The notes under the pieces were generated by a model. The model was given only the letters and a program-made list of their open reading frames with translations. It did not search any database and had not been told where the DNA came from. Positions 1 to 7,638 of a stretch of DNA of 32,661 bases are shown here, in pieces; the first letter of the stretch is position 1; each line of letters starts with the position of its first letter. The stretch comes from DASPWW01 sp035637595 (lineage in GTDB: Bacteria > Actinomycetota > Thermoleophilia > Solirubrobacterales > 70-9): positions 1 through 32,661 of the forward strand of contig DASPWW010000137.1 in assembly GCA_035637595.1 (NCBI GenBank), in the 5' to 3' direction. Made by a program: the position numbers and the translations under genes.

Positions 1-177
1 GGACCGGAGGACGTGACGATCACCGCGGCGAGCGTGACCGCGGAGGGTGGCCGGATCGATCTCAGCTCGGCAAGCGGGCCCGGATCGGTGGCGTGGCAGA
101 TGACTTCGCCCTCCTGCTGGCTGTTCACCTTCAACGAGCCGGCCACCGCCACCGAGCTCGAGGAGCACTGCCGCTAG
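1..177 (+). CDS. C-terminal end of an unidentified protein (5' truncated)
   Basis: An open frame enters from the left edge and runs 58 codons to a TAG. The peptide is rich in Thr, Ser, Gly and Ala and has two cysteines near its end (a TSPSCW segment and a terminal EEHCR). This would suit a small secreted or disulfide-bonded domain, but no family is recognised. The next gene begins about 10 nt downstream, so the two may be co-transcribed. Function unknown. Confidence 0.5.
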   Translation, partial: GPEDVTITAASVTAEGGRIDLSSASGPGSVAWQMTSPSCWLFTFNEPATATELEEHCR

Positions 178-187
178 GGCGTCGAGA

Positions 188-814
188 GTGGCACATCAGG
201 CCCGGCCAGATGGGCGCGCTGATCGAGCAGTGAATGATGACGACTACGATCGGCTCGTGATGGACCTCCACGAGGCGCTCGCGCACACCGAGGGCGAGGT
301 CATGCTCTCGACCGAGGAGGCCGAGCTCCTTCACGAGCTCGCTCGGCAAGTGGATGAGGGCTGCATCGTCGAGGTCGGCAGCTACAGGGGGCGCTCGACC
401 GTGGCGCTGGCGACGGGAGCGTCGGTGCCCGTCTATGCGATCGATCCGCACGAGCAGTTCACCGGCGTGCTCGGCGCGCAGTTCGGTCCCGCTGATCGGG
501 TGGCCTTCTACCGGACGATGCTTCGCGCGAACACGGCGGATCGGGTCCGGCTCGTCAACCTGCCGAGCGAGGTTGCATGCGCGGGATGGATCGACCGGAT
601 TGGGCTGCTGTTCATCGACGGCGACCATCGCTACGAGGGCGTGCGCCGGGACTTCGAGTGCTGGCAACCGCACCTGACCAGCGAAGCGACCGTCGCCCTC
701 GACGACTCGATCGATCCCGAGCTCGGTCCACGCCGAGTCGTTGCCGAGGCGAGTGGCAGCGGCTTCACGGTGGACCGCGTGGTCGGGAAGATCACCGTTC
801 TGCGCCGCGCCTGA
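188..814 (+). CDS. class I SAM-dependent methyltransferase
   Basis: The 208-codon frame has a Rossmann-type methyltransferase core. The SAM-binding motif I is EVGSYRGRSTVALA, followed by an acidic end of strand 2 (YAIDPHE) and a LLFIDGDHRYEGVRRDFE segment. That pattern is typical of the Methyltransf_24 group, enzymes often found with glycan or natural-product genes. The substrate cannot be read from the sequence. The start is uncertain: GTG at 188 gives the full frame, but GTG at 230 (protein beginning VNDDDYDRL) removes a low-complexity N-terminus and is equally plausible. No transmembrane segment is seen, so the protein is probably cytosolic. A stem-loop follows the TGA. Confidence 0.8.
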   Translation: MAHQARPDGRADRAVNDDDYDRLVMDLHEALAHTEGEVMLSTEEAELLHELARQVDEGCIVEVGSYRGRSTVALATGASVPVYAIDPHEQFTGVLGAQFGPADRVAFYRTMLRANTADRVRLVNLPSEVACAGWIDRIGLLFIDGDHRYEGVRRDFECWQPHLTSEATVALDDSIDPELGPRRVVAEASGSGFTVDRVVGKITVLRRA

Positions 815-827
815 CCCTCGTCTCCGC

Positions 828-850
828 CCTAAGCTCGGCCCGTGCTTAGG
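828..850 (+). terminator. stem-loop after the methyltransferase gene
   Basis: CCTAAGC (828-834) and GCTTAGG (844-850) form a perfect 7-bp stem with a 9-nt loop, 13 nt after the methyltransferase stop. A 10-bp palindrome, GGCGATCGCC (854-863), follows at once. There is no T-run, so the structure is terminator-like rather than a textbook intrinsic terminator. Confidence 0.45.
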
Positions 851-897
851 CCTGGCGATCGCCTCGGTCGCCTAGTGAAGGATTGACCGCCCACCTA

Positions 898-903
898 TAG
901 GCT
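898..903 (+). promoter_or_regulatory. -10-like box for the GNAT gene
   Basis: TAGGCT fits the actinobacterial TANNNT -10 pattern and ends 9 nt before the GTG at 913. A transcript from here would have almost no leader. No convincing -35 is visible. Confidence 0.35.
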
Positions 904-912
904 CGCGGCGGC

Positions 913-1446
913 GTGGCCGCAGATCAGACAGGACCGCCCGAGGTCGAGATCGTCGAGGCGGGGCCCGAGCGCCTCGACGACGTCGAGTCGCTGTGGCGAG
1001 CGATGCACGAGTACCACGCCGAGGTTGCCGGAGAAGTCCGAGATGTCGTCCCTTTTCGGCGCGCGGAGGACTCCTGGCAGCTGCGGCGGGGCGAGTTCGA
1101 CCGCTGGATGCGAGATGGCGACGCCTGGCTGCTGATCGCCGAGCGCGAGGGATCGCCCGTCGGCTTTGCGTTCTTCCGGATCACCGAGGGCGACTGGGGT
1201 TTCGAGACCGACGACCGGATGGGCGAGCTCGAGGCGCTATCGGTCGAGCCCGAGCTGCGGCGCTGGGGGATCGGCTCGCTACTGATGGAGCAGGTCGAGC
1301 GGCGCCTCGCCGCCGCGGGGGTCGGGTTTATCGCATTGGCTGTCGTCGCAGGCAACGAAGACGCGCTGCGCTTCTACGAGCGCTGGGGAATCGTGCCGTC
1401 GCACGTTCGCTGCCTGGGGCGGACGCTTCCGGGCGGCGGCCGCTAG
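913..1446 (+). CDS. GNAT-family N-acetyltransferase
   Basis: This is a 177-aa protein with the GNAT fold, the usual size for a single-domain acetyltransferase that moves acetyl from acetyl-CoA to an amine. The acetyl-CoA pyrophosphate-binding motif A is clear near residues 98-118 (LSVEPELRRWGIGSLLMEQV), with the R/G-x-x-G/A loop seen as RRWGIG. The C-terminal part has the usual NEDALRFYERWGI motif. The acceptor substrate is unknown. The GTG at 913 is the first start after the intergenic stem-loop and lies just behind a TAGGCT box; there is no good ribosome-binding site, which suits a leaderless message. Probably cytosolic. Confidence 0.85.
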   Translation: MAADQTGPPEVEIVEAGPERLDDVESLWRAMHEYHAEVAGEVRDVVPFRRAEDSWQLRRGEFDRWMRDGDAWLLIAEREGSPVGFAFFRITEGDWGFETDDRMGELEALSVEPELRRWGIGSLLMEQVERRLAAAGVGFIALAVVAGNEDALRFYERWGIVPSHVRCLGRTLPGGGR

Positions 1447-1524
1447 CCGGTGGGCGCGCTAGAAGCTCCGTTGAGTTCGTAGCGTTCCGCTGCACGAATC
1501 GTTTCGTCTCGCCGATGGGAGTGC

Positions 1525-2883
1525 ATGGCGTTATCGCGCGCTCAGGGGCGCGTGCCGTTTTCAGAGCCGAGTGACCAGGACCTCCCTGGTCCCGCGCCGG
1601 CTTACGCCCGCCGGATCGCATCCCCATGGGCGAGGCTGCGCAAGGCCGTGGCGCCGACGGGCGTTGGCATCCGTCCAGATGGCTGGCGAGGCGTGGTGGG
1701 CCCTGCGCTGTTCTGGATCGCCGCGCTGGCCCTGCTCATCTACGACCACGTGCAGGACAGGGTCAGCTCCCCCGTCTTCTGGGGAACGCTGATGCTGATC
1801 GGGTCGGTGTTCGTATGGCTGGTGCTCAGCAACCGGGCGCGCGCCGCGCTGATCGAGGAGCAGCGCCGTGACGCCCAGACCGACAAGGTCACGGGGTTGC
1901 TCAATCGCCTGAAGCTGGAGACCGACGTCGCAGGCGTGCTCTCGCGTCCTCACGGCCGCCAGCTCCTGGTGCTGGTCGAGCTCGACGATCTGCATGCGCA
2001 ACACGAGCGTCTCGGGTACGCGGGTGCCGACGCGGTACTGCGGCGCGTTGCCCAGAGGCTGTCCCATGCAGTTGCCCCGCTGGGGGGGCGGGCGTATCGC
2101 GCCGACGGGAACCAGTTCGCCCTGCTCGTCCCGGCGCGGGGCCAGGAGCCCGGCGAGATCGTGATAGCCGCGACCTCGTCGCTCGTCGAGGACGACGACG
2201 ACCTCTTGATCGAGCCCGCTCATGGTGCGGTCGCGCTTCCCGACGACGCTTCAGATCCAGGCCTCGCGTTCAAGCTCGCAAACCACCGACTCGCGACGCG
2301 CAGGCAGCGCCAGCACCGCTCGGCGAGCTGGCAGGCGCACGCCGCGCTGCTAGCCGTCCAGAGCGCGCGCCGGCCCGAGCTGCGCAGGGATCTGCGTGAC
2401 CTCGCCTATCGGGTGCTCGCGGTCGGCCGGCGCCTCGGGGTCGAGGACGATCACCTCGACGACATCGTTCGCGCCGCCCAGCTCCAGGACATCGGCCTGC
2501 TCGCCGTCCCGGAGGCGATTCTCGAGAAGAAGACGGCGCTGACCGAGGAAGAATGGGCGGTGATTCGATCGCACCCCGTCGTCGGCGGGCAGATCCTGAG
2601 CGCCGCACCGGCGCTGGGTCACGTCGCCGAGCTGGTGCGGACAAGCTGCGAGCACTTTGACGGCAGCGGCTACCCCGACGGCCTCACCGACGAGGAGATC
2701 CCGCTCGGCGCGCGGATCATCGCCGTCTGCGTCGCCTTCGCCGCGATGACGTCGCCACGGCCATACCGTGCCACCCCCTTGGGCCTCTGGGAGGCGGTGG
2801 AGGAGCTACGCCGCAACGCCGGCACCCAGTTCGACCCCGCCGTCGTCGACGCGCTGACGCAGGAGCTGGCCTCGACCGACTGA
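1525..2883 (+). CDS. membrane protein with degenerate GGDEF and degenerate HD-GYP domains
   Basis: This 452-aa protein has two hydrophobic segments near residues 58-74 and 84-102, then a GGDEF-fold region (about 115-235) and an HD-GYP-fold region (about 285-445). The GGDEF domain keeps the DKVTGLLNR entry motif (120-128), but the active-site loop GGDEF reads DGNQF (194-198). In the HD-GYP domain the HD pair is QD (LQDIG, 320-324), the HHE before DGxGYP reads SCE, the DxFD-type metal site reads VAFA, while H350 and DGSGYP remain. Such residue loss should abolish cyclic-di-GMP synthesis and metal-dependent hydrolysis, so a binding, scaffold or sensor role is inferred. The ATG at 1525 follows a GGGAG. 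The gene stands alone between GNAT and a gene remnant. Confidence 0.85.
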   Translation: MALSRAQGRVPFSEPSDQDLPGPAPAYARRIASPWARLRKAVAPTGVGIRPDGWRGVVGPALFWIAALALLIYDHVQDRVSSPVFWGTLMLIGSVFVWLVLSNRARAALIEEQRRDAQTDKVTGLLNRLKLETDVAGVLSRPHGRQLLVLVELDDLHAQHERLGYAGADAVLRRVAQRLSHAVAPLGGRAYRADGNQFALLVPARGQEPGEIVIAATSSLVEDDDDLLIEPAHGAVALPDDASDPGLAFKLANHRLATRRQRQHRSASWQAHAALLAVQSARRPELRRDLRDLAYRVLAVGRRLGVEDDHLDDIVRAAQLQDIGLLAVPEAILEKKTALTEEEWAVIRSHPVVGGQILSAAPALGHVAELVRTSCEHFDGSGYPDGLTDEEIPLGARIIAVCVAFAAMTSPRPYRATPLGLWEAVEELRRNAGTQFDPAVVDALTQELASTD

Positions 2884-2884
2884 T

Positions 2885-3103
2885 CGCGATCCAGGGGCCG
2901 GGCGGGTCTCCTGTCTGTCGGCCTGCCAGCCCCCCACGGCGCCGAAGTCCGGCCGCACGCTCACCCTCGACACCCAGGGCAACTTCCTGACCCAGACCAA
3001 GGTCAAGACGATCTTCCTCTACCGCGCCCGCATCGGCGAGAACGCAAGCTGCCTGAGCGGTGTCTCGGACACCGAGAAGGTCAAGGCGAAGCACAAGACG
3101 TAG
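2885..3103 (+). pseudogene. possible gene remnant lacking a start codon
   Basis: Between the GGDEF/HD-GYP gene and the lipoprotein gene, one plus-strand frame stays open to a TAG at 3101-3103 and reads like the C-terminus of a real protein (segments TLTLDTQGNFLTQTK, FLYRARIGENASCLSG, then a Lys-rich tail). It contains no ATG, GTG or TTG after the upstream in-frame TGA, which lies inside the previous gene. I read it as the 3' remnant of a lost gene, although a chance open frame in high-GC DNA is possible. No family is recognised. Confidence 0.3.
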
Positions 3104-3134
3104 TTCCGCGGGCCGCGGCTGGGAGACTGCGGCG

Positions 3135-3722
3135 ATGCGGCCCCGTGTCCCGCACCTGGTCTCGGCTTTGGTCGCCGTCATCGGACTGTTCGGGGCGATC
3201 GGGTGCGGCGATGACGAGCTCAAGCCGCCCCAGCAGCGCCCCGAGACCGTCGACAAGCTGCCGAAGCTGCCTGCGGGGTGGCACGAGTACGTCAATCACA
3301 GGGCCGGTTTCGCGATCGGACGCCCGCCCGGCTGGCGCGCGGATCGTCGCGGCACCAGCACGCTGCTGATGTCGCCCGACCGCCTCGTCGCGGTCTCGAT
3401 CTCGGCGGACCGGACGAGCGAGGCGATCGAGTTCCCGCTCGGCGAGTACGCGCGGCAGGCCGCCGAAGCGCTGCCGGGGTTCGAGGACCTCGACGTGGGC
3501 AAGCCGCGGCGCTTCGATGCCCACTACCAGGCCAAGGCGGTGAAGGCCACCGGCAAGACCAAGCATGGCCTGCACCAGCGGCTGCTGTTCATCGCGATGC
3601 GGCGCGACCAGCTCGCCACCTACGCGGTGCTGGTGGCGGGCAACGCCGAACAGGAGTCCGGCTACTACGCCGACGAGGCCCTGCGCATGGTCCGCACCCT
3701 GCGCGGGCGTCCGATCGGCTAA
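3135..3722 (+). CDS. predicted lipoprotein, PsbP/DUF1795-like
   Basis: This 195-aa protein starts at the ATG at 3135, which is preceded by GGGAGA. The start gives a short basic N-terminus, a hydrophobic segment (residues 8-22) and a lipobox-like AIGC with Cys24, so the mature protein is probably lipid-anchored on the outer face of the membrane. The mature part contains a GFAIGRPPGWR motif followed by alternating strands (LLMSPDRLVAVSIS, LLFIAMRRDQLATYAVLV), as in small lipoproteins related to PsbP/DUF1795. The upstream extension to about 3060 is Arg/Ser-rich and is not a credible coding start. The binding partner is unknown. The gene converges on pyrE. Confidence 0.7.
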   Translation: MRPRVPHLVSALVAVIGLFGAIGCGDDELKPPQQRPETVDKLPKLPAGWHEYVNHRAGFAIGRPPGWRADRRGTSTLLMSPDRLVAVSISADRTSEAIEFPLGEYARQAAEALPGFEDLDVGKPRRFDAHYQAKAVKATGKTKHGLHQRLLFIAMRRDQLATYAVLVAGNAEQESGYYADEALRMVRTLRGRPIG

Positions 3723-3756
3723 AGACGTGGCCTGTATTCACCGTGCATAGCGCGGC

Positions 3757-3775
3757 AAAAACCGGCCACCCCGGC
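3757..3775 (-). terminator. short intrinsic-terminator-like hairpin after pyrE
   Basis: Read on the minus strand, CCGG (3774-3771), a 5-nt loop, CCGG (3765-3762) and then five T (3761-3757) lie just after the pyrE TGA. The stem is short (4 bp plus a G-U), so it is weak. A wider inverted repeat, GTGGCC (3727-3732) / GGCCAC (3764-3769), spans the same convergent gap. Confidence 0.4.
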
Positions 3776-3778
3776 AAA

Positions 3779-4351
3779 TCAGTGATTGGTGCGGTCCGGG
3801 CGCTCGGGATAGAGCTCGTCGATCGTGGTCAGGGCGCTGAACGGGGCGCCACCGGCGGCTTCGATCGCCTCGCCGCCGCCGGCGAGCCGATCGACGACGC
3901 ACAGCGAGCCGCGCACGTCGAGCCCCTCGGACAGGAGCCGCTCCAGGGCCCGCACCGTCGACCCCCCCGTTGTGACGACGTCCTCGACCACGAGGCAAGG
4001 CGTCCCGGGCTCGAGCGTGGGTCCCTCGATCCAGCGCTCGAGGCCGTGCTCCTTGCGCTGCTTGCGCACGAAGAACGCCATCAGGTCGCGGCCGTCCGCG
4101 GCGGCGAGCGCCGCGCAAGCGACGGGGTCGGCCCCCATCGTCATCCCGCCGACCGCCGCCGCGCCGAGCTCGCGGGCGTGGGCGGCGACAAGCTCGCCGG
4201 CGGCGCGAAAGGCGGCGGAGCGAAGCAGGGCGCGCTTGGCATCGACGTAGTAGGAGGCCTTCTGCCCGCTCGACAGGGTCACCTCGCCGATCACGAGCGC
4301 GTGCTCGCGCAGCTCGGCGATGAGAACCTCTCTGGCCTGGGAGGCTTCCAT
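3779..4351 (-). CDS. pyrE: orotate phosphoribosyltransferase
   Basis: A 190-aa protein that joins orotate and PRPP to give orotidine 5'-phosphate, the fifth step of UMP synthesis. The PRPP-binding motif of type I phosphoribosyltransferases is clear (CLVVEDVVTTGGSTVRAL, about residues 119-136). The family's Lys-rich catalytic loop (RKQRKEHG), the early SSGQKASYYVDAK segment and the GMTMGADP segment are all present. Length matches the family. The ATG at 4351 overlaps the TGA of the upstream epimerase gene (TGATG), which points to translational coupling. The frame is open further upstream, but that part lies wholly inside the epimerase gene. pyrE is the last gene of the minus-strand group. Confidence 0.93.
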   Translation of the reverse strand: MEASQAREVLIAELREHALVIGEVTLSSGQKASYYVDAKRALLRSAAFRAAGELVAAHARELGAAAVGGMTMGADPVACAALAAADGRDLMAFFVRKQRKEHGLERWIEGPTLEPGTPCLVVEDVVTTGGSTVRALERLLSEGLDVRGSLCVVDRLAGGGEAIEAAGGAPFSALTTIDELYPERPDRTNH

Positions 4352-5286
4352 CAGCCCAGCGCCTCGCGAAAGCCCTGGCGCCAGTTCGGGTGGATCGGAG
4401 TCCAGCCGAGCTGGCGCTTTGCCTTCTCGTTCGAGGCGCCGCGCAGCTCGGTCATCACGTAGACGGCGTAGCGTCCCGCGACGAGGCGGGCGAGCCACCT
4501 CGGCGCCCGCCGCGGCGGCGGCGCGCCGAGCACTTCAGCGTAGGCGGGCAGCCAGTCGCGCGCCGGGGCGGGATCGTCGTCGGTGACGTTGTAGATCCCG
4601 GGCGGCGCGTCGAGCGCCGCGACGGTCGCCTCGACGACGTCGTCGACGTGGACGAACGAGAAGACGCCGCCCCCGCCGCCGACGATCGGATAGCGCCGCT
4701 TGCGCACCTGCTCGGCGATGCTCCCCTCCTGTCCGTAGGCGGTGCCCGGCCCGTACCAGAAGCCGAATCGCAGCACGACCCCCTCGATGCCCGCAGCCCG
4801 GGTGACCTCGTGCTCCAGCGCGAGGAGCGCGTTGACCGAACGGTCGAACGGGGGCGGGGCGTCGACGAACAATGGGTCTTTCTCGGTCTTGAGCGGCGGG
4901 TCGCCGGGCGCGTACAGGAAGGCGACGCTCTGGGCGATCACCCGTCGCGCGCCGGAGTCGCGGGCCGCGGCGACGATGTTGGCGGTCCCCTCGACCCTCA
5001 CCCTGTCGTTGGCCGCGAAGTCGCGGTCGGCCCGCCGCGGGTTGATCGCCCGGGGAAGGTCGGTCAGATGGTGGATCACCGTCTCGGGCCGCGCCGCGGC
5101 CATCGCGCGGGTAACGGCCTCGGCGTCGAGCGCGTCGCAGACCACCGGGTTGGCCCCGCGCTCGCGCAGCGCGCCGGCCTTGTCGGGCGTGCGCGTCATC
5201 GCCGTGACCTCGTGCCCCTCGCGCACCAGCCGCGGGACGAGCGGCCCGCCGATTACCCCGCTCGCACCGGCGAGGAAGACCCTCAC
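4351..5286 (-). CDS. NAD(P)-dependent epimerase/dehydratase (extended SDR)
   Basis: A 311-aa protein with the extended short-chain dehydrogenase fold. The dinucleotide-binding GASGVIGG lies at residues 8-15, and later parts match the family (VEGTANIVAAARDSGARRVI; FSFVHVDDVVEATVAAL; IYNVTDDDPAP). The usual YxxxK site is not obvious: the expected position reads FDRSVNALLALE, so the catalytic Tyr may be missing or displaced. The substrate is probably a sugar nucleotide or a related carbonyl compound, but this cannot be settled here. It starts at GTG 5286 behind GAGGG, 7 nt after the L,D-transpeptidase stop, and its TGA overlaps the pyrE start. Confidence 0.8.
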   Translation of the reverse strand: MRVFLAGASGVIGGPLVPRLVREGHEVTAMTRTPDKAGALRERGANPVVCDALDAEAVTRAMAAARPETVIHHLTDLPRAINPRRADRDFAANDRVRVEGTANIVAAARDSGARRVIAQSVAFLYAPGDPPLKTEKDPLFVDAPPPFDRSVNALLALEHEVTRAAGIEGVVLRFGFWYGPGTAYGQEGSIAEQVRKRRYPIVGGGGGVFSFVHVDDVVEATVAALDAPPGIYNVTDDDPAPARDWLPAYAEVLGAPPPRRAPRWLARLVAGRYAVYVMTELRGASNEKAKRQLGWTPIHPNWRQGFREALG

Positions 5287-5293
5287 TGCACCC

Positions 5294-6301
5294 TCAGTCG
5301 ACGAAGACCGGCGTCCCGACCTGGAGCCAGTTGTAGATCTGCGTCGCCTGGGGGATCGGGACGCGGATGCAGCCGTGGCTGGCCGGACTCGTCGGCACCG
5401 AGTGGTAGCCGTGGATGGCCTCGCCCGCGTGGTAGTAGCTCGAGTAGTACATGCCGAGTGAGTTGAAGCCCGGGTCCTGGCGGTAGACCTGGTAGCCGCC
5501 CGGGTCGGACGGCGTCGCGAGCGCGCCGCTCGAGATGTGGTAGGTCAGCTGGGGCTTGTCGCCATCGGCGAGCACCAGCACCTGCTTCGCGAGGCTGATC
5601 TCGGCGTGGCGCCCGGCGCCCGGATGCTGGACCTCGTAGGCGCCCTTGCCCTCGGCGAGTGTCTTGAAGATCTGAGAGGTCGCGCTCTCGATGCGCGCCA
5701 TCCCGTGCACCTTGCGAAACGCGAGCACACCCCAGGCGGTGAACTGCGTGTACTTGCTGCCGTGCGAGGTCGCGTAGCCCTGCTTGGCGAGCAGGTTGTT
5801 GAAGACCGCGACGTCGTGGCCGCCGTCGCCCTTGTGCAGGGACGGGTAGCGGATCGAGAAGCTCTTCGACTCGGCCGACCCGGCGCCCAGCTCCGCGGTG
5901 CCCGCGAACGCCGCCGCGGCGCGGTAGGCGCCCGGTTCGACCAGCTCCGGGCTCTTGAGCCGGAACTCGCCGGCACCGTTCTTGCCCTGCTTGACCTGGA
6001 CGACCTGCTGCTTGACCGCGTCGTCGCCGCGCGACAGCGTGACCTCGACGTTCTCCCCGGCCGCGAAGGGCGTGATCGTGCCGGCAACCCTCACCCTGTG
6101 GCCGACGACGACGCGCCCCTTCTTGACGCCGTCGACGTGGACCTCGAGTTGAGCGTTCTGGGCCGGCGGCGGCTCGGCCGACGGTGGACCGGGGGACGGC
6201 TGGCCGGGAAGCTGCGCCGCCGCGCCGTTCGCGGCGGCGGCGCACACCACGGCCGTCGCCGCGGCCGTCAAGACGATCAACGGTGCCCCCCTGAGGTTCA
6301 T
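5294..6301 (-). CDS. L,D-transpeptidase (YkuD) with signal peptide
   Basis: A 335-aa secreted enzyme predicted to form 3-3 cross-links in peptidoglycan or attach proteins to it. The order is: signal peptide (about 1-29), Pro/Ser-rich linker (about 30-50), a beta-rich domain of about 100 residues, a region resembling a peptidoglycan-binding domain (SLHKGDGGHDVAVFNN onward), and a C-terminal YkuD domain. The YkuD active site is complete: His297, His300, then SHGCIR with His309, Cys311 and Arg313. The ATG at 6301 is chosen because it starts a normal signal peptide and sits 9 nt behind a CAGAAT box; a longer frame upstream lacks a signal sequence. The epimerase gene follows 7 nt later. Confidence 0.9.
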   Translation of the reverse strand: MNLRGAPLIVLTAAATAVVCAAAANGAAAQLPGQPSPGPPSAEPPPAQNAQLEVHVDGVKKGRVVVGHRVRVAGTITPFAAGENVEVTLSRGDDAVKQQVVQVKQGKNGAGEFRLKSPELVEPGAYRAAAAFAGTAELGAGSAESKSFSIRYPSLHKGDGGHDVAVFNNLLAKQGYATSHGSKYTQFTAWGVLAFRKVHGMARIESATSQIFKTLAEGKGAYEVQHPGAGRHAEISLAKQVLVLADGDKPQLTYHISSGALATPSDPGGYQVYRQDPGFNSLGMYYSSYYHAGEAIHGYHSVPTSPASHGCIRVPIPQATQIYNWLQVGTPVFVD

Positions 6302-6310
6302 GGTCGCGGC

Positions 6311-6316
6311 ATTCTG
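6311..6316 (-). promoter_or_regulatory. -10-like box for the L,D-transpeptidase gene
   Basis: On the minus strand CAGAAT ends 9 nt before the ATG at 6301. The same hexamer precedes the HAD gene start with an 8-nt gap. This suggests the LDT-SDR-pyrE group has its own near-leaderless promoter inside the longer minus-strand array. Confidence 0.35.
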
Positions 6317-6361
6317 GCACACCGGTCCCGTGCGCCAACCGGCCCGGCGGGCCACCGGGAC

Positions 6362-7183
6362 TCAGGGCAGAAGGCGGTTGCGAAGCGCGCGCACCGGGAT
6401 CACGAACAGCACGATGCTGACGGTGGCGAGCCATGCCAGGTGGACCAGGACGTCGAGCCCCGGACCCGTGGCGAGCCCGCGCGTGACCTCGACCAGGTGA
6501 TAGAGCGGCGTGAACCAGGCCGCCACCTCGACCCAGCCGGGGAGCCGCTCGAAGGGGAAGAAGATCCCCGAGAACAGGAACATCGGGGTGATCCCGAGCG
6601 TGAAGTAGTAGCTGTAGAGGTCGATCTTCGGGATCAGGGACGTAAACGTGTAGCCCAGCACGGAGAAGCACAGGCCGCCGAGGAAGGCGGCCGCCGGGAT
6701 CGTGAGCGCCCACCACGAGTCGACGAGCCCGAACGCGGTGACGATCGCCAGGAAGCTGGTGCCGTAGATGGCGGAGCGCGTCGCGCCCCAGGCGATGTCG
6801 CCGGCCGCGAGGTCCTGGATCTCGACCGGAGTGGCGAGGATCGCGTCATACAGGCGGTTCTCGTTCATCTTCAGATAGACGTTGTAGGTCGTCTCGAACG
6901 AGGCGGCCCACATCGCCGCCGACGCGATCAGGCCCGGAGCGATGAAGTCCTTGTAGGGGATCCCGTTGACCGTCGCGACGTAGGTTCCGAGCCCGAAGCC
7001 GAGCGCGACGAGGTAGAACAGCGGATCGAGGAACTGGGGCAGCAGCGCGCCGCGCCACACCTTCGAGAAGACCAGCGCGTTTCGCCGCCAAACCCTTGCC
7101 GCGTGGCGCGGCGAGGGGACGAGATCGCGCAAGGGAACGCGCTTGCCGAGCCCCGTATAGCCACGCTCCGCCATCGCGCTCAC
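6362..7183 (-). CDS. ABC-2 type transporter permease
   Basis: A 273-aa membrane protein with about six hydrophobic segments (for example FLDPLFYLVALGFGLGTYV, AIYGTSFLAIVTAFGLV, AAFLGGLCFSVLGYTF, TPMFLFSGIFFPF, TVSIVLFVIPV). The family motif FSGIFFPFERLP and the cytoplasmic ENRLYDAILATPVEI segment are typical of ABC-2 exporters of the DrrB/NodJ group. It would form the channel for the ATPase at 7639-8598, moving a drug, lipid or glycan outward; the substrate is not evident. Start is GTG 7183, four nt after the stop of the small membrane gene, or ATG 7174 (MAERGYTG). The gap of 60 nt to the transpeptidase contains a GC-rich hairpin. Confidence 0.88.
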   Translation of the reverse strand: MSAMAERGYTGLGKRVPLRDLVPSPRHAARVWRRNALVFSKVWRGALLPQFLDPLFYLVALGFGLGTYVATVNGIPYKDFIAPGLIASAAMWAASFETTYNVYLKMNENRLYDAILATPVEIQDLAAGDIAWGATRSAIYGTSFLAIVTAFGLVDSWWALTIPAAAFLGGLCFSVLGYTFTSLIPKIDLYSYYFTLGITPMFLFSGIFFPFERLPGWVEVAAWFTPLYHLVEVTRGLATGPGLDVLVHLAWLATVSIVLFVIPVRALRNRLLP

Positions 7184-7187
7184 GGCG

Positions 7188-7631
7188 TCACCTCGAGTCC
7201 GGCCGGGAGGATCGATCGGCGTCGGGAAGGCCGTCCGCGCTGAGCAGCAGGACGACCGGCAGGGCGACGGTCACCGCGAGCAGCGTCACGTTGACCACGT
7301 TGTCGGCGGTATCGAGGGCATCGAGCGCGGTCAGGTGCCAGACGGCGTGGGGGACCGACCACGCGAGGAACCCGATCATCGCCACCTGAACGACGCGGCG
7401 CTCGAGCCAGATCGCGGCGATGACCGCAATCGCCCCCGCCGCCAGGATGCCCGCCCCGGCATCGACCGCGAAGTGCTCGTTGTAGGGGCCGAAGGCCGGC
7501 AGCCAGTGGCTCCCCGTGCCCGGGAAGGTGTCGTACCAGCGCCGGGGGACGATCACCGCCCACAAGCCGACTCCCAGCTGGGGAACTCCGAGGACGAGCA
7601 GCGCGAGCCGTCGCCAGTCGGTTGCGGTCAT
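7188..7631 (-). CDS. small four-helix membrane protein between exporter ATPase and permease
   Basis: A 147-aa protein with about four transmembrane segments (near residues 8-28, 59-77, 80-100 and 113-131). Loop signatures are WAVIVPRRWYDTFPG and GPYNEHFAVDAGAG. It resembles small uncharacterised membrane proteins of the DUF4345 kind, but I cannot name a function. Its spacing is telling: 7 nt after the ATPase stop and 4 nt before the permease start. It is therefore made with the transporter and may be an accessory subunit or a quality-control partner (inference). Confidence 0.7.
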   Translation of the reverse strand: MTATDWRRLALLVLGVPQLGVGLWAVIVPRRWYDTFPGTGSHWLPAFGPYNEHFAVDAGAGILAAGAIAVIAAIWLERRVVQVAMIGFLAWSVPHAVWHLTALDALDTADNVVNVTLLAVTVALPVVLLLSADGLPDADRSSRPDSR

Positions 7632-7638
7632 CGCCCCG

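Noticed and set aside
854..863. GGCGATCGCC as a HIP1-like repeated element
   Set aside because: GATC and GCGATCGC strings are frequent across the window as a result of base composition and codon use; no spaced repeat pattern is seen.
5537..7243. A 568-codon plus-strand frame across the transpeptidase and permease genes
   Set aside because: Highly charged, repetitive translation with no motif; it runs antisense to two recognisable genes.
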